Source: Actinomyces johnsonii (lineage in GTDB: Bacteria > Actinomycetota > Actinomycetes > Actinomycetales > Actinomycetaceae). Taken from it: a stretch of 57,444 nucleotides of DNA. Positions within the stretch are counted from its first letter, which is position 1. Every line of letters begins with the position of its first letter. Both the position numbers and the translations under genes were made by a program. The stretch is taken from contig NZ_VICB01000026.1 of the NCBI RefSeq assembly GCF_006546835.1, positions 1 to 57,444 of the forward strand, written 5' to 3'. The notes under the pieces are model-generated. The model did not search any database, had not been told where the DNA came from, and was given only the letters and a program-made list of their open reading frames with translations. Below, piece after piece: positions 8,310 to 16,625 of this stretch.

Positions 8310-9635
8310 ATGCAGCATAATGCCGCTTTTACCAGGGACGACGTCGTCACAGCCGCCCTCGAGATTGGTGTGGACCGGTTCACCATGGGCAAGGTGGCGC
8401 GCCGACTGGGGGTGAGTACGGCCGATCTGGGACGTACTGTCAGCTCGCGCGACGACCTGCTGGTGGCCTGTCTCGAGCGCGTCTCCGCTGACGTCACGCT
8501 GCCGTCCGCGGGCCTGCGCTGGCCGGACTACCTGCGTCAGCTCTCCGACTCGCTGTGGGACGTGCTCGACGCCAACCCCGGCCTGGACCACACCCTCATC
8601 GACCTGGCCTGGGCCTACGTGCCCTTCATGTCCGTGGCCAAGCGAGCCCACCAAGCCCTGGTCTCGGGCGGTCTGCGCAGTGAAGACGCCTACCTGGCGC
8701 TCAACTACACCCTGTCGACGGTCCTGACCTCCCACCAGCAGGCGGCCGCCATGGCCGAGACGATCGAGTCCGAGCATCAGCCGGGCCGCCGCGAGCGCGG
8801 CATCGACATCGCCACCCGCATGTGGGACGAGCGCTTCGGAGATTCGGGCGCCGCCCTCGGCATGCGCCGGTCGCACCAGCTGCACGGCGGCGACGACGCC
8901 GACCGCGTCCCCTTCCGCCCCAAGGAGTCCTGGCTGGACCGCGGTGCGATGGCCCCCAAGTTGGAGGTCATCATCGGCGGCTTCTCCAGCCTCAGCAACG
9001 TCCTGTCCTCCGGCGCCGGGGGCGACGGCGCCTCGCGTGGTCCATCCCCCGCATCGCAGTCCAACGACACCAGGGAGTCCTCCGTGAACACTCTCGTTCT
9101 CGTCTTCCACCCCAACATCTCCGAGTCGCGGGTCAACAAGGCCCTCGGGGCCACGGCGGAGTCGCTCGGCGGCAACATCACCGTGCGCTACATGTACGAC
9201 ATCTACCCCGACTTCAACATCGATGTGGCCACCGAGCAGGCCGCCCTGCTGGGCGCCGACCGCATCGTCCTGCAGTACCCCATGTACTGGCTCTCCTGCC
9301 CGCCGCTGCTCAAGAAGTGGCTCGACGACGTCCTCACCTTCGGCTGGGCCTACGGCTCGACCGGCACCGCCCTGCACGGCAAGGAGCTGCTCCTGGCCGT
9401 CAGCGTCGGCGGCGCCGGCAGCGCCTACGGCCGCGAGGGCGCGCACATCTACACGATCCACGAATTCCTGCGCCCCATGCAGGGCACCTCGCGCGTCATC
9501 GGAACCAAGTACGCCGTGCCCTTCCTGTCGGTGGGCGCCCTGGAGATCACCGACGAGGCCATCGCCCGGCGCGCACAAGACTACGCCGCGGTCCTCCAGA
9601 CCGCCGAGCTGCCGATGCTCGACATCTTCGGCTGA
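8310..9635 (+). CDS. TetR-like regulator fused in frame to a flavodoxin-fold NAD(P)H oxidoreductase
   Basis: One open frame of 441 residues. Residues 1-60 form a TetR-type helix-turn-helix (TMGKVARRLGVSTADLGRTV). Residues 60-185 look like the ligand-binding helical domain. Residues 186-258 are a low-complexity linker, and 259-441 are a complete NAD(P)H quinone oxidoreductase of the KefF/flavodoxin-fold family, starting NTLVLVFHPN. No stop codon separates the parts. The second part has its own ribosome-binding site and GTG (see the entry at 9084), and it matches the free-standing enzyme at 10320-10871 in length and start. Two readings remain: a real fusion in which an FMN or quinone enzyme is tethered to its repressor, or an ancestral two-gene operon whose first stop was lost. 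A hairpin at 9662-9693 ends the unit. Confidence 0.75.
   Translation: MQHNAAFTRDDVVTAALEIGVDRFTMGKVARRLGVSTADLGRTVSSRDDLLVACLERVSADVTLPSAGLRWPDYLRQLSDSLWDVLDANPGLDHTLIDLAWAYVPFMSVAKRAHQALVSGGLRSEDAYLALNYTLSTVLTSHQQAAAMAETIESEHQPGRRERGIDIATRMWDERFGDSGAALGMRRSHQLHGGDDADRVPFRPKESWLDRGAMAPKLEVIIGGFSSLSNVLSSGAGGDGASRGPSPASQSNDTRESSVNTLVLVFHPNISESRVNKALGATAESLGGNITVRYMYDIYPDFNIDVATEQAALLGADRIVLQYPMYWLSCPPLLKKWLDDVLTFGWAYGSTGTALHGKELLLAVSVGGAGSAYGREGAHIYTIHEFLRPMQGTSRVIGTKYAVPFLSVGALEITDEAIARRAQDYAAVLQTAELPMLDIFG
9084..9635 (+). CDS. NAD(P)H oxidoreductase from an internal GTG start
   Basis: Alternative, shorter product of the preceding frame. AGGGAG at 9072-9077 sits six bases before GTG 9084, ideal for translation initiation. 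The product would be 183 residues, exactly the length of the paralogue at 10320-10871, and the N-termini align directly (NTLVLVFHP against KTLVLVFHP). Family members transfer hydride from NAD(P)H through FMN to quinones or electrophiles and some activate KefC-type potassium efflux. Conserved stretches RYMYDIYPD, QYPMYW and GWAYGSTG are present. Whether the enzyme is made only as this form, only fused, or both cannot be told from sequence. Confidence 0.6.
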   Translation: MNTLVLVFHPNISESRVNKALGATAESLGGNITVRYMYDIYPDFNIDVATEQAALLGADRIVLQYPMYWLSCPPLLKKWLDDVLTFGWAYGSTGTALHGKELLLAVSVGGAGSAYGREGAHIYTIHEFLRPMQGTSRVIGTKYAVPFLSVGALEITDEAIARRAQDYAAVLQTAELPMLDIFG

Positions 9636-9661
9636 GGCGCTGCCCGCCCCTGAGCCTGTTG

Positions 9662-9693
9662 GGTCCCCGTCGGCCAGATTGCCGGCGGGGACC
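9662..9693 (+). terminator. Hairpin terminator after the oxidoreductase
   Basis: 13-base arms (9662-9674 and 9681-9693, one G-T wobble) around a 6-base loop, 26 bases past the stop of the fusion ORF and before the next gene. Confidence 0.55.
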
Positions 9694-9728
9694 GCGCGCG
9701 TCTATCGAGCGCACCGTAGGATTCCGGC

Positions 9729-10223
9729 ATGGTTGAGATCATCGCTTACCGGCCACAGCAGCGCCAGGAGCTGCTGGACCTGTCCCTGCGCGCCTGGGCC
9801 CCGGTGTTCCCACTCATGGAGCAGGACGTGCCCGCCTTCGTCTACCGATCCTTCTACCCCGAGGGCTGGCGGCGACGACAGGCTGCGGATCTTGCTGAGG
9901 TCCTCGACGGCGAGCCCGAGAGCGTCGACGTCGCTGTCCTCGACGATCGCCCGGTGGGCTGGGTGTGCACCCGCCTGCACTCGGAGGACAGGATGGGTGA
10001 GGTCTACATCGTCGTCGTCGACCCCGACTACCAGCGCCGCGGCATCGGCCGGGCCCTCATGAACCACTCCATGGAACGGGCCAGGGCCGCCGGGATGGCC
10101 ATGGTGATGGTGGAGACCGGTGGGGACCGCGGACACGCACCTGCCCGCGCCACCTATGAGGATCTCGGCTTCCGGCGCTGGCCGGTGGCCCGCTACTTCA
10201 AGGACCTGGCCGACGGCGACTGA
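9729..10223 (+). CDS. GNAT-family N-acetyltransferase
   Basis: 164-residue acetyl-CoA-dependent acetyltransferase. The acetyl-CoA pyrophosphate-binding motif A is clear: VVDPDYQRRGIGRALM at about residues 96-111. The C-terminal ATYEDLGFRRWPVARYFK is the usual GNAT ending. Substrate cannot be read from the sequence; the shape resembles stand-alone small-molecule or aminoglycoside-like acetylases. It sits between two convergent flavodoxin-fold oxidoreductase genes, bounded by hairpins at 9662-9693 and 10258-10294, so it is probably transcribed alone. Confidence 0.85.
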   Translation: MVEIIAYRPQQRQELLDLSLRAWAPVFPLMEQDVPAFVYRSFYPEGWRRRQAADLAEVLDGEPESVDVAVLDDRPVGWVCTRLHSEDRMGEVYIVVVDPDYQRRGIGRALMNHSMERARAAGMAMVMVETGGDRGHAPARATYEDLGFRRWPVARYFKDLADGD

Positions 10224-10257
10224 GCCGATACTGCACCGATCCTGCGGACTCGATGAG

Positions 10258-10294
10258 AAGGGGCCCAGAACCATGTGACGGTTCTGGGCCCCTT
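10258..10294. terminator. Strong bidirectional terminator
   Basis: Perfect 15-base inverted repeat AAGGGGCCCAGAACC (10258-10272 and complement 10280-10294) with a 7-base loop, lying between the convergent ends of the acetyltransferase and the oxidoreductase gene. It should serve both. Confidence 0.8.
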
Positions 10295-10319
10295 GACGAT
10301 GATCGGGTCGCGTCTCCCG

Positions 10320-10871
10320 TCAGCCGCGGCGATCCAGAGTCGGAAGGTCGGCGGACTCCAGAACGGCCGCGTAGTCCTCGACCCGCTGAGCCAGGGCCTC
10401 ATCGGTGATGGTGAGGGTCCCGGTGGTGGTGAAGGGCTCGAGGTAGGTCATCTGGACCATGTTCGCCGTCGCCTGGAGCGGGCGCAGCAGCTCAGTGAGC
10501 GTGTAGCCGTAGGAGCCGTCGTGGCTGTAGTCATCGCCGGGACCGCCCGTGCTGACGGCCACCAGCAGCTCCTTGCCGGCCAGTGCCTTGCCGGTCGAGC
10601 CGTAGGCCCAGCCGTAGAGGAACACGTCGTCCTCCCACTGCTTGAGCAGGGCGGGGGTGGAGTACCAGTACATGGGGAACTGGAGGACGACCCGGTCGGC
10701 GGCCTCCAGGGCGGCCTGCTCGGCGGCGACGTCGACCTTCTGATCCGGGTAGATGTCGTACATGTAGCGCACGGTGACGTCGTCACCGAGGGTTTCGGCC
10801 TTGGCGGCCAGGGGGCGGTTGGCGCGTGAGGCGGACATGTCGGGGTGGAAGACGAGAACGAGGGTCTTCAT
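10320..10871 (-). CDS. Flavodoxin-fold NAD(P)H oxidoreductase (KefF/quinone reductase family)
   Basis: 183-residue cytoplasmic flavoprotein, probably an FMN- or FAD-dependent quinone or electrophile reductase. It starts with the phosphate-binding strand KTLVLVFHPDMSASRANR and carries RYMYDIYPD, LQFPMYWYSTPALLKQW and YGWAYGSTGKALAGKEL, which are the family's flavin and dimer-contact segments. It is a close paralogue of the C-terminal half of the fusion ORF at 8310-9635, with identical length. It is transcribed alone toward the shared terminator at 10258-10294; the alcohol dehydrogenase stop lies 123 bases upstream. Specific substrate unknown. Confidence 0.9.
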   Translation of the reverse strand: MKTLVLVFHPDMSASRANRPLAAKAETLGDDVTVRYMYDIYPDQKVDVAAEQAALEAADRVVLQFPMYWYSTPALLKQWEDDVFLYGWAYGSTGKALAGKELLVAVSTGGPGDDYSHDGSYGYTLTELLRPLQATANMVQMTYLEPFTTTGTLTITDEALAQRVEDYAAVLESADLPTLDRRG

Positions 10872-10994
10872 GAACGCTCCTGCTTTCAGATGGTGATCGT
10901 GGACGGCGCGTCGCTCGGTCGGAAGACGCCGACGACGTCGTGCCCTCCCGTTCGATGCTACGCACCGTCGGCGCGGTGCGGGCGCGAATCGGGG

Positions 10995-12050
10995 TCAGGG
11001 CTCCAGGAGCACCTTGATGGCGCGGCGTTCGTCCATGGCCTTATAGGCCTCGGGGGCCTCCTCCAGGGGCAGGCGCAGGGTGAAGACCTTGCCGGGATCG
11101 ATCTCGCGCTTGAGGATGCGGTCGATGAGGTCGGGCAGGAAGCGGCGCACGGGGGCGGGGCCGCCCAGCATGTTGATCTCAGCGAAGAAGAGCTGGTCCC
11201 CAGGCAGGGAGACACCGTGGGCCACACCCACGTAGCCCAGGTGCCCGCCGGGGCGGCAGGAGGCGATGGCCTGCATCATCGAGGTCTGGTTGCCCACGGC
11301 CTCGACGACGCCGTGCGCGCCGTAGCCGCCGGTGAGCTCTTTGACCTTCGCCGCGCCCTCGTCGCCGCGTTCGGCGATGATGACGTCGGCGCCGAACTCG
11401 CGGGCCAGGGCGGCCCGGTCCTCGTGGCGGGAGAAGGCGATGACTTTCTCGGCGCCCAGGGTCTTGGCGGCCAGCACTGCGGACAGGCCCACGGCGCCGT
11501 CGCCGACCACCGCGATGGTCTTGCCGGGGCTGGCCTGGGCGGCCACGGCCCCGAACCAGCCGGTGCCCAGGACGTCGGAGGCGGCCAGTAGCGAGGCGAT
11601 GATCTCGGGGTCCTCAGGCCTGCCGCCGGGGACGACGACAAGGGTTCCGTCGGCCAGGGCCACGCGCGTGTACTCGGCCTGCGTGTCGCCGATGAAGCCG
11701 CCGTTGGCGCAGCGCGACTGGTAGCCGTCCTCGCAGATCTCGCAGGTGTTGTCGCTCAGGCAGAAGGAGCCGACGACGAAGTCGCCGACCTTGACGTTCT
11801 TGACCTCGTCGCCGACCTCGACGACGGTGCCCACGTACTCGTGGCCCATGGGCCGGGCCTTCTCCAGGGGCTGGATGCCCCGGTAGGGCCACAGGTCAGA
11901 GCCGCACACGCAGGCGGCCTCGAGCTTGATGACGGCGTCGGTGGGTTCGATGACGCGGGGCACCTCGCGGTCCTCGACGCGCACGTCACCGGCGGCGTGC
12001 ATGATGACACCGCGCATTGTGGTGGGCAGGGCGGGAGCAGAAGCAGTCAC
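10995..12050 (-). CDS. Zinc-dependent alcohol dehydrogenase (MDR family)
   Basis: 351-residue medium-chain dehydrogenase/reductase. Catalytic zinc ligands are visible: C49 in CVCGSD and H70-E71 in MGHEY. A structural-zinc lobe has C97, C103, C106 and C114. A Rossmann motif VVGDGAVGLSAVLAAK precedes VIAFSRHEDRAALA, whose arginine/histidine pattern after the second strand suggests NADP use, though this is uncertain. Members oxidise or reduce small alcohols and aldehydes, including formaldehyde and sugars. ATG 12050 gives a short extra tail before MRGVIMHAAGD; the internal ATG at about 12017 is an alternative start. It is monocistronic. Confidence 0.88.
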   Translation of the reverse strand: MTASAPALPTTMRGVIMHAAGDVRVEDREVPRVIEPTDAVIKLEAACVCGSDLWPYRGIQPLEKARPMGHEYVGTVVEVGDEVKNVKVGDFVVGSFCLSDNTCEICEDGYQSRCANGGFIGDTQAEYTRVALADGTLVVVPGGRPEDPEIIASLLAASDVLGTGWFGAVAAQASPGKTIAVVGDGAVGLSAVLAAKTLGAEKVIAFSRHEDRAALAREFGADVIIAERGDEGAAKVKELTGGYGAHGVVEAVGNQTSMMQAIASCRPGGHLGYVGVAHGVSLPGDQLFFAEINMLGGPAPVRRFLPDLIDRILKREIDPGKVFTLRLPLEEAPEAYKAMDERRAIKVLLEP

Positions 12051-12294
12051 AAGCAGTCCTCACATCAGTGCGGGTTGATATGTGAAGACTAAACGCGCGC
12101 CTCGCCGCGGGTCCACCGCCTGCCGGGTTCTGTCAGGTCCCCCAGCGGGACTGCGGGGCGCCGGTCTCGGCTTGAGGACTCGGCGTATTCGGCCCGAGCA
12201 TGGGCGAAGACCGGCGCCGGCGAGCGGCAGTGATGAGCGCAGATGGCCGCGAATGATCGCGCTCGGCCGAAGTCCGGACAAGCCCGGGAAGGCG
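12051..12294. other. Intergenic gap
   Basis: 244 bases between the alcohol dehydrogenase start and the ABC ATPase stop. It should carry the dehydrogenase promoter. I see no clear hairpin, repeat or coding frame. Confidence 0.3.
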
Positions 12295-13170
12295 CTACTG
12301 CACCTGCTCGTGCCCGTCATTCGACGTCGTCGCACCGGCCCCGCGCGGAAGGGGCAGCACCAGCGGGGTCCCGGTGAGCGGGTCGGAGATGACCCGGACC
12401 GCCAGGCCGAAGACCTCCTCGACCATCTCTGCGGTGACGACCTCCTCGGGCCGCCCGTGGGCCAGGATGCTGCCGGCGCGCATGGCGATCACCTCGTCGC
12501 CGTAGCGGCAGGCCTGGTTGAGGTCGTGGAGCACCGCCACGATCGTGGTGCCCAGTTCGGAGTTCAGGTCTCGGCACAGCTCGAGCAGATCCACCTGGTG
12601 GGCCAGGTCCAGGTAGGTGGTGGGCTCGTCGAGCAGGAGGATGTCGGTGCGCTGGGCCAGCGCCATGGCCACCCACACCCGCTGGCGCTGCCCGCCGGAG
12701 AGGGAGGACACGTGCCGGTTGGCCAGGCCGACGACGTCGGTGCGCTCCATGGCCTCGGTGACGGCCGCGTCGTCGTCGGGCGACCACTGGTGCAGGAGCG
12801 ACTGATAGGGGTAGCGGCCGCGCGCCACCAGCTCATGGACCGTGATCCCGGGCGGGGCGATCGATGATTGGGCGAGCATGCCCACTCGCCGGGCCAGCTT
12901 CTTGGGGGCCAGGGTGGCAATGTCGCGGCCGTCGAGGACCACCTGGCCGGCGCCCGGGGAGAGGACCCGGCTCATGGCGCGCAGCAGCGTGGACTTCCCG
13001 CACGCGTTGGGGCCCACGATCATCGTCACCGCGCCCGGGGTGATGGCCGTGCTCAGGTTCTCGATGACGGGGTGGCTGGGATGGTAGGCCAGGGAGATCC
13101 CTCGGACGCCCAGGCCCGTGGCGGGGGCCTGGGCGTCCGAAGGCGCCTCCGTTGAGACGGAAGTGGGCAC
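12295..13170 (-). CDS. Iron-siderophore ABC transporter ATP-binding protein (FecE/FepC type)
   Basis: 291-residue ATPase that powers import of ferric siderophore or heme-type ligands. Walker A GPNACGKST is at 53-61, signature LSGGQ at 157-161 and Walker B ILLLDEP at 177-183, with the HDLNQACRYGDEV switch region typical of the FecE subfamily. It follows the binding-protein gene by 3 bases and is co-transcribed with it; the two permeases lie on the other strand across a shared regulatory region. The Ala/Pro-rich first 20 residues are unremarkable. The exact siderophore cannot be read from sequence. Confidence 0.93.
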   Translation of the reverse strand: MPTSVSTEAPSDAQAPATGLGVRGISLAYHPSHPVIENLSTAITPGAVTMIVGPNACGKSTLLRAMSRVLSPGAGQVVLDGRDIATLAPKKLARRVGMLAQSSIAPPGITVHELVARGRYPYQSLLHQWSPDDDAAVTEAMERTDVVGLANRHVSSLSGGQRQRVWVAMALAQRTDILLLDEPTTYLDLAHQVDLLELCRDLNSELGTTIVAVLHDLNQACRYGDEVIAMRAGSILAHGRPEEVVTAEMVEEVFGLAVRVISDPLTGTPLVLPLPRGAGATTSNDGHEQVQ

Positions 13171-13173
13171 GGA

Positions 13174-14244
13174 TTACTTCTTCTTCGACAGCGTGTCCGT
13201 GACCGTGGTCATGACGAGCCGTGCCGCGGTGGGGCCGGCGTTGAGGAAGAAGGCGTCGTCGTCGACGCGCACAGCGTGCTTGTCGTTGACGGCCTTGAGC
13301 CCCGCCCACAGGGGCATGGCGGTCAGCTCGGTGTTGTTCTTGTCCTGGTCCTTCTCATCCTTCGGGGTCTTCTGCGCCCCGTAGAGGATCCAATCGGCCT
13401 CGGCGTCGGCAAGGGTTTCGGAGTCGATGTCCTTGTTGCCGTTGTCGGTGAACTTCTGGGTGTCGGGACGGGCGACGCCCATATCGGACAGGACCGATCC
13501 CGCCAGGGAGACCGCCCCAAAGATGCGGAGCTTGTCGCTGGTCTTGCGCAGCAGCGAGACGGTGGGGTTGCCGTCGATCTTCTCACCGGACTTCGCGGCA
13601 TCGGCCTCGTAGGTCTCGATCCACTTCTTGGCCGTGTCCGGCTTGCCCAGGGCGTCGGCCACGAGCAGGAAGTCCTGCTTCCATGCCTCGCTCTTGCCCT
13701 GGGTGACCACCGTCGGCGCCACAGCGGACAGGGAGGAGTAGAGGGCGTCGATATCGTCCTTGCCGGCCTGGTTGACGAGGATGAGGTCCGGGGAGAGGTT
13801 GCCGATGTCCTCCACGCTGGGGGATTTGCGCGAGCCGACGTCGGTGATGGAGCCCAATTGGTCGGCGTGATCCGGGAAAGCCTTCTTGAGGTACTCCGGG
13901 ACCGTCTCAGCGCCGTCGCCCTTGGTGGAGCCGATCGGCACGATGCCCAGGGTCAGGGCGACGTCGAGCTGGCCGGTGGACAGGATGACGACCCTGCTGG
14001 GGGCCGCCGGGATCTCCGTGCTGCCCTTGAAGTGGACGACCGTGCGGGGGAAGACGCCGTCGGCCTGGCCCGAGCCCTTGCCGTCGGGCATGCCGGTGGG
14101 CACCGACGAGGTGGGCTTGACCTTGGCCGATGAGGCGGCACTGGAGCCGGTCTTCTTGCCGGAGGAGCAGGCGGCGAGGACGGGGACGGCGGCGGCAAGG
14201 CCCGCGAAGGCGAGAATGCTGCGGCGACGGTAGAACGATGTCAT
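13174..14244 (-). CDS. Iron-siderophore substrate-binding lipoprotein
   Basis: 356-residue extracellular binding lipoprotein of the FecB/FepB (type III) class that hands ferric siderophore to the FecCD permease. A twin-arginine-like start (YRRRSILAF) precedes a hydrophobic stretch and the lipobox LAAC at 23-26, so C26 is the lipidated residue. A Ser/Lys-rich tether follows. The mature part has the typical SRVVILSTGQLDVALTLGI first lobe and the ILVNQAGKDD helix region. It is the first gene of a two-gene unit with the ATPase. An IdeR-like box lies right before the start codon, so iron repression is likely. Confidence 0.92.
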   Translation of the reverse strand: MTSFYRRRSILAFAGLAAAVPVLAACSSGKKTGSSAASSAKVKPTSSVPTGMPDGKGSGQADGVFPRTVVHFKGSTEIPAAPSRVVILSTGQLDVALTLGIVPIGSTKGDGAETVPEYLKKAFPDHADQLGSITDVGSRKSPSVEDIGNLSPDLILVNQAGKDDIDALYSSLSAVAPTVVTQGKSEAWKQDFLLVADALGKPDTAKKWIETYEADAAKSGEKIDGNPTVSLLRKTSDKLRIFGAVSLAGSVLSDMGVARPDTQKFTDNGNKDIDSETLADAEADWILYGAQKTPKDEKDQDKNNTELTAMPLWAGLKAVNDKHAVRVDDDAFFLNAGPTAARLVMTTVTDTLSKKK

Positions 14245-14248
14245 GGCC

Positions 14249-14267
14249 TTAGGCTAACCTCAGCCCT
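14249..14267. promoter_or_regulatory. IdeR/DtxR-like iron box
   Basis: On the minus strand the core AGGTTAGCCTAA (14260-14249) matches the left and central part of the consensus for IdeR/DtxR; the right half is degenerate. It lies four bases upstream of the lipoprotein start, in the divergent region between the two halves of the siderophore locus, where repressor binding would block the minus-strand unit and perhaps also the permeases. Confidence 0.6.
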
Positions 14268-14420
14268 GCCTCATTAATCAAGAACTATCTTCAGAAAAGG
14301 TGGGCCCGTGGTCAATATCGCCTCGATGGCACTCCCCGGTACCGGGCGTGCAGTTGTGGAGGATGCTGCAGATGTCCTGGACTGCGGAGGTTTTGCGGGG
14401 CGCGTGAACGGGCCGACGTC

Positions 14421-15491
14421 GTGACCCCATGGTGGTCTGCTCGACGGCGCCGCCCCGGAGGTGAAGGGGGCGTTGGACTTCACGCCAGGGGTTCCACAGG
14501 GGTTCCGACGGGTGTCATCATCCTTGTTCTCACGGCACTGTGCGTGCTGCTGTGCCTGACGAGCCTGGCCATCGGGTCGCGCAGCCTGACGCTGGGGGAG
14601 TTGGCGAGCGCCTTCACGCCCGGGGAGAGATCGGTCGCCTCCATCATCGTGTGGCAGCTGCGGATGCCGCGGACAGCCCTGGCAGTCATGGTCGGCTCCT
14701 CGCTGGCCGTGGCCGGGGTCGTCATGCAGGGGCTGACCCGCAACCCTCTGGCCGAGCCCGGCATCCTAGGCGTCAACGCGGGGGCCTCCCTGGCGGTGGT
14801 CCTGTCGATGTCCCTGCTGGGGCTCACCGACGCCGGCGGCTTTCTCTGGTTCGCCTTCGCAGGCGCCGCCGTGGCAGCGTTCCTCGTTCACCTCATGGCG
14901 CGTCGTAGCGCCGAGGCTGGACCCGCCAGGCTCGTGCTGGCCGGCGTAGCGCTGGGAGCGAGCCTGCGCTCGATCACCGGGACCGTCACCATGTACGACT
15001 CCGTCACCTTCGACTCCTACCGCTTCTGGGTACTGGGCTCCCTGGCGGACCGGGACGTCGGGCTGCTGGTGTGGGTGGTTCCCTTCCTCGTCGTCGGCCT
15101 GGTGCTGGCCCTGGCCTCGGGGCTGACGCTCAACGCCCTGGCGCTGGGGGAGGAGCAGGCCAAGGCCCTCGGAGTGAGCCCGGGGCGGGCTCGGGCGCTG
15201 GCACTGACGTCGATCACCCTCCTGTGCGGGGCGTCGACGGCGGCGGTCGGGCCGATCTCCTTCATCGGGCTGGTGGTCCCGCACGTGCTGCGGCTGGCCC
15301 TGGGGGCCGACCAGCGCAAGCTGCTGGCGGTCTCCGTCGTCGCCGGCCCGGTGCTGCTCCTGACCGCCGACATCCTGGGCCGCGTCATCTTGGAGTCCGG
15401 TGAGATGGAGGCCGGCGTCGTGACCGCGTTCATCGGTGGGCCGGTGCTGCTGCTCATGGTGATCCAGCGCATGGGGGTGAGCGGGCGATGA
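14421..15491 (+). CDS. Iron-siderophore ABC transporter permease 1 (FecCD family)
   Basis: 356-residue membrane permease with about nine to ten hydrophobic segments. Family signatures are present: RMPRTALAVMVGSSLAVAGVV, the block MQGLTRNPLAEPGILG with its NAGASL continuation, and the ATPase-coupling loop AAVGPISFIGLVVPHVLR. Start is taken at GTG 14421, which leaves an Arg-rich cytosolic N-terminus of about 30 residues; a later start is possible. It overlaps the second permease by four bases (ATGA), giving translational coupling. It pairs with the divergently transcribed lipoprotein and ATPase. Confidence 0.9.
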   Translation: MTPWWSARRRRPGGEGGVGLHARGSTGVPTGVIILVLTALCVLLCLTSLAIGSRSLTLGELASAFTPGERSVASIIVWQLRMPRTALAVMVGSSLAVAGVVMQGLTRNPLAEPGILGVNAGASLAVVLSMSLLGLTDAGGFLWFAFAGAAVAAFLVHLMARRSAEAGPARLVLAGVALGASLRSITGTVTMYDSVTFDSYRFWVLGSLADRDVGLLVWVVPFLVVGLVLALASGLTLNALALGEEQAKALGVSPGRARALALTSITLLCGASTAAVGPISFIGLVVPHVLRLALGADQRKLLAVSVVAGPVLLLTADILGRVILESGEMEAGVVTAFIGGPVLLLMVIQRMGVSGR

Positions 15492-16603
15492 GTCGGCCTC
15501 GGGGAGCCGGGGGCGGTTCGGCGTCGCCGGAGCGGGCGGTGCGGCTGGGCCCGCCGGCCTCTCAGCTGCGATATCCCCTGGGAGGCGCGAGGGTGTTCCT
15601 GGCCCACCGGCGGGCCGTGGTGGTGACGGTGCTGGTGCTGGTCGCCGCGGTGGCCGTGGTGGTCGCCTCGGTGCTGTTCGGCGCCTACAACATCTCCGCC
15701 GCCGACGCCCTGCACACTCTGGTGACGGGCTCCGGGAGCAGAATGGACCGCTTCTTCGTTCTGCATCAGCGGCTTCCGCGCGCGGTTGCGGCCGTGCTGG
15801 TGGGGGCGATGCTGGCGCTGTCGGGCGCGATCTTCCAGAGCCTGTCCCGTAATCCCCTGGGAAGTCCCGACATCGTCGGATTCACGACCGGCGCCTCCAC
15901 CGGTGGGCTGTTCATGCTCCTGCTGGCGGCGTCGGCGAGTGACCTCCAGGTCTCGGTGGGCACGATTGTCGGTGGGTTTGTCACCGCAGCGGCGGTCGCC
16001 CTCATCTCGCGGCGTGGCGGCGTCGGTGGGGACAACCTGGTCCTGACCGGGATCGCCATCTCCGAGATGCTCTCAGCGGCCAACAACTACCTCATCTCCC
16101 AGGCGAGTCTCCCCAGCGCAGAGGCAGCCAAGGCCTGGCAGTACGGCTCCTTCAACGCGATCTCCTGGGGACAGGTCAGGCCCCTGGCCCTGGCGGCTGT
16201 GGTGCTGCTGGCCCAGGTTGTGTGGTTCGTGCGGCCGGCGGGCCTGCTGGAGATGGGCGACGACGCCGCGATGAGCCTGGGACTGCACGTCGGGCGAGTG
16301 CGCGGTGCGATGCTCGGCTACGGCGTCGTGCTGGCGGCGATATGCGTGGCGACTGCCGGTCCGATCGGTTTCATCGCCCTGGCCGCGCCGCAGCTGGCGC
16401 GCCGATTGAGCCGGTCGGCCGGGGTCACGATGATCGCCTCGGCGTCCATGGGGGCGCTGCTGCTGGGCGGGGCTGATTTCCTGGCGCAGCGCCTGCTCAG
16501 CCCCTTCCAGATCCCGGTGGGCCTGGTCAGCGCGGCGTTGGGCGGGCTCTACCTCGTCTGGCTGCTCATATTCTCCTCCGAGCGCGCCGGGCGGACCGGC
16601 TGA
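15488..16603 (+). CDS. Iron-siderophore ABC transporter permease 2 (FecCD family)
   Basis: 371-residue partner permease that forms a heterodimer with the preceding one. Signatures RLPRAVAAVLVGAMLALSGA, FQSLSRNPLGSPDIVGF and ATAGPIGFIALAAPQLARR are all present. About 45 residues precede the first membrane segment, slightly longer than usual. ATG 15488 overlaps the previous stop. No terminator is obvious after it; the next 370 bases hold a dead IS3-type element. Confidence 0.92.
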   Translation: MSRPRGAGGGSASPERAVRLGPPASQLRYPLGGARVFLAHRRAVVVTVLVLVAAVAVVVASVLFGAYNISAADALHTLVTGSGSRMDRFFVLHQRLPRAVAAVLVGAMLALSGAIFQSLSRNPLGSPDIVGFTTGASTGGLFMLLLAASASDLQVSVGTIVGGFVTAAAVALISRRGGVGGDNLVLTGIAISEMLSAANNYLISQASLPSAEAAKAWQYGSFNAISWGQVRPLALAAVVLLAQVVWFVRPAGLLEMGDDAAMSLGLHVGRVRGAMLGYGVVLAAICVATAGPIGFIALAAPQLARRLSRSAGVTMIASASMGALLLGGADFLAQRLLSPFQIPVGLVSAALGGLYLVWLLIFSSERAGRTG

Positions 16604-16625
16604 GGCCGCCGTCGGGCGACCGCCG

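Noticed and set aside
8274..9578. 434-residue minus-strand frame opposite the TetR-oxidoreductase
   Set aside because: Antisense shadow; the plus frame contains recognisable HTH and flavodoxin-fold motifs.
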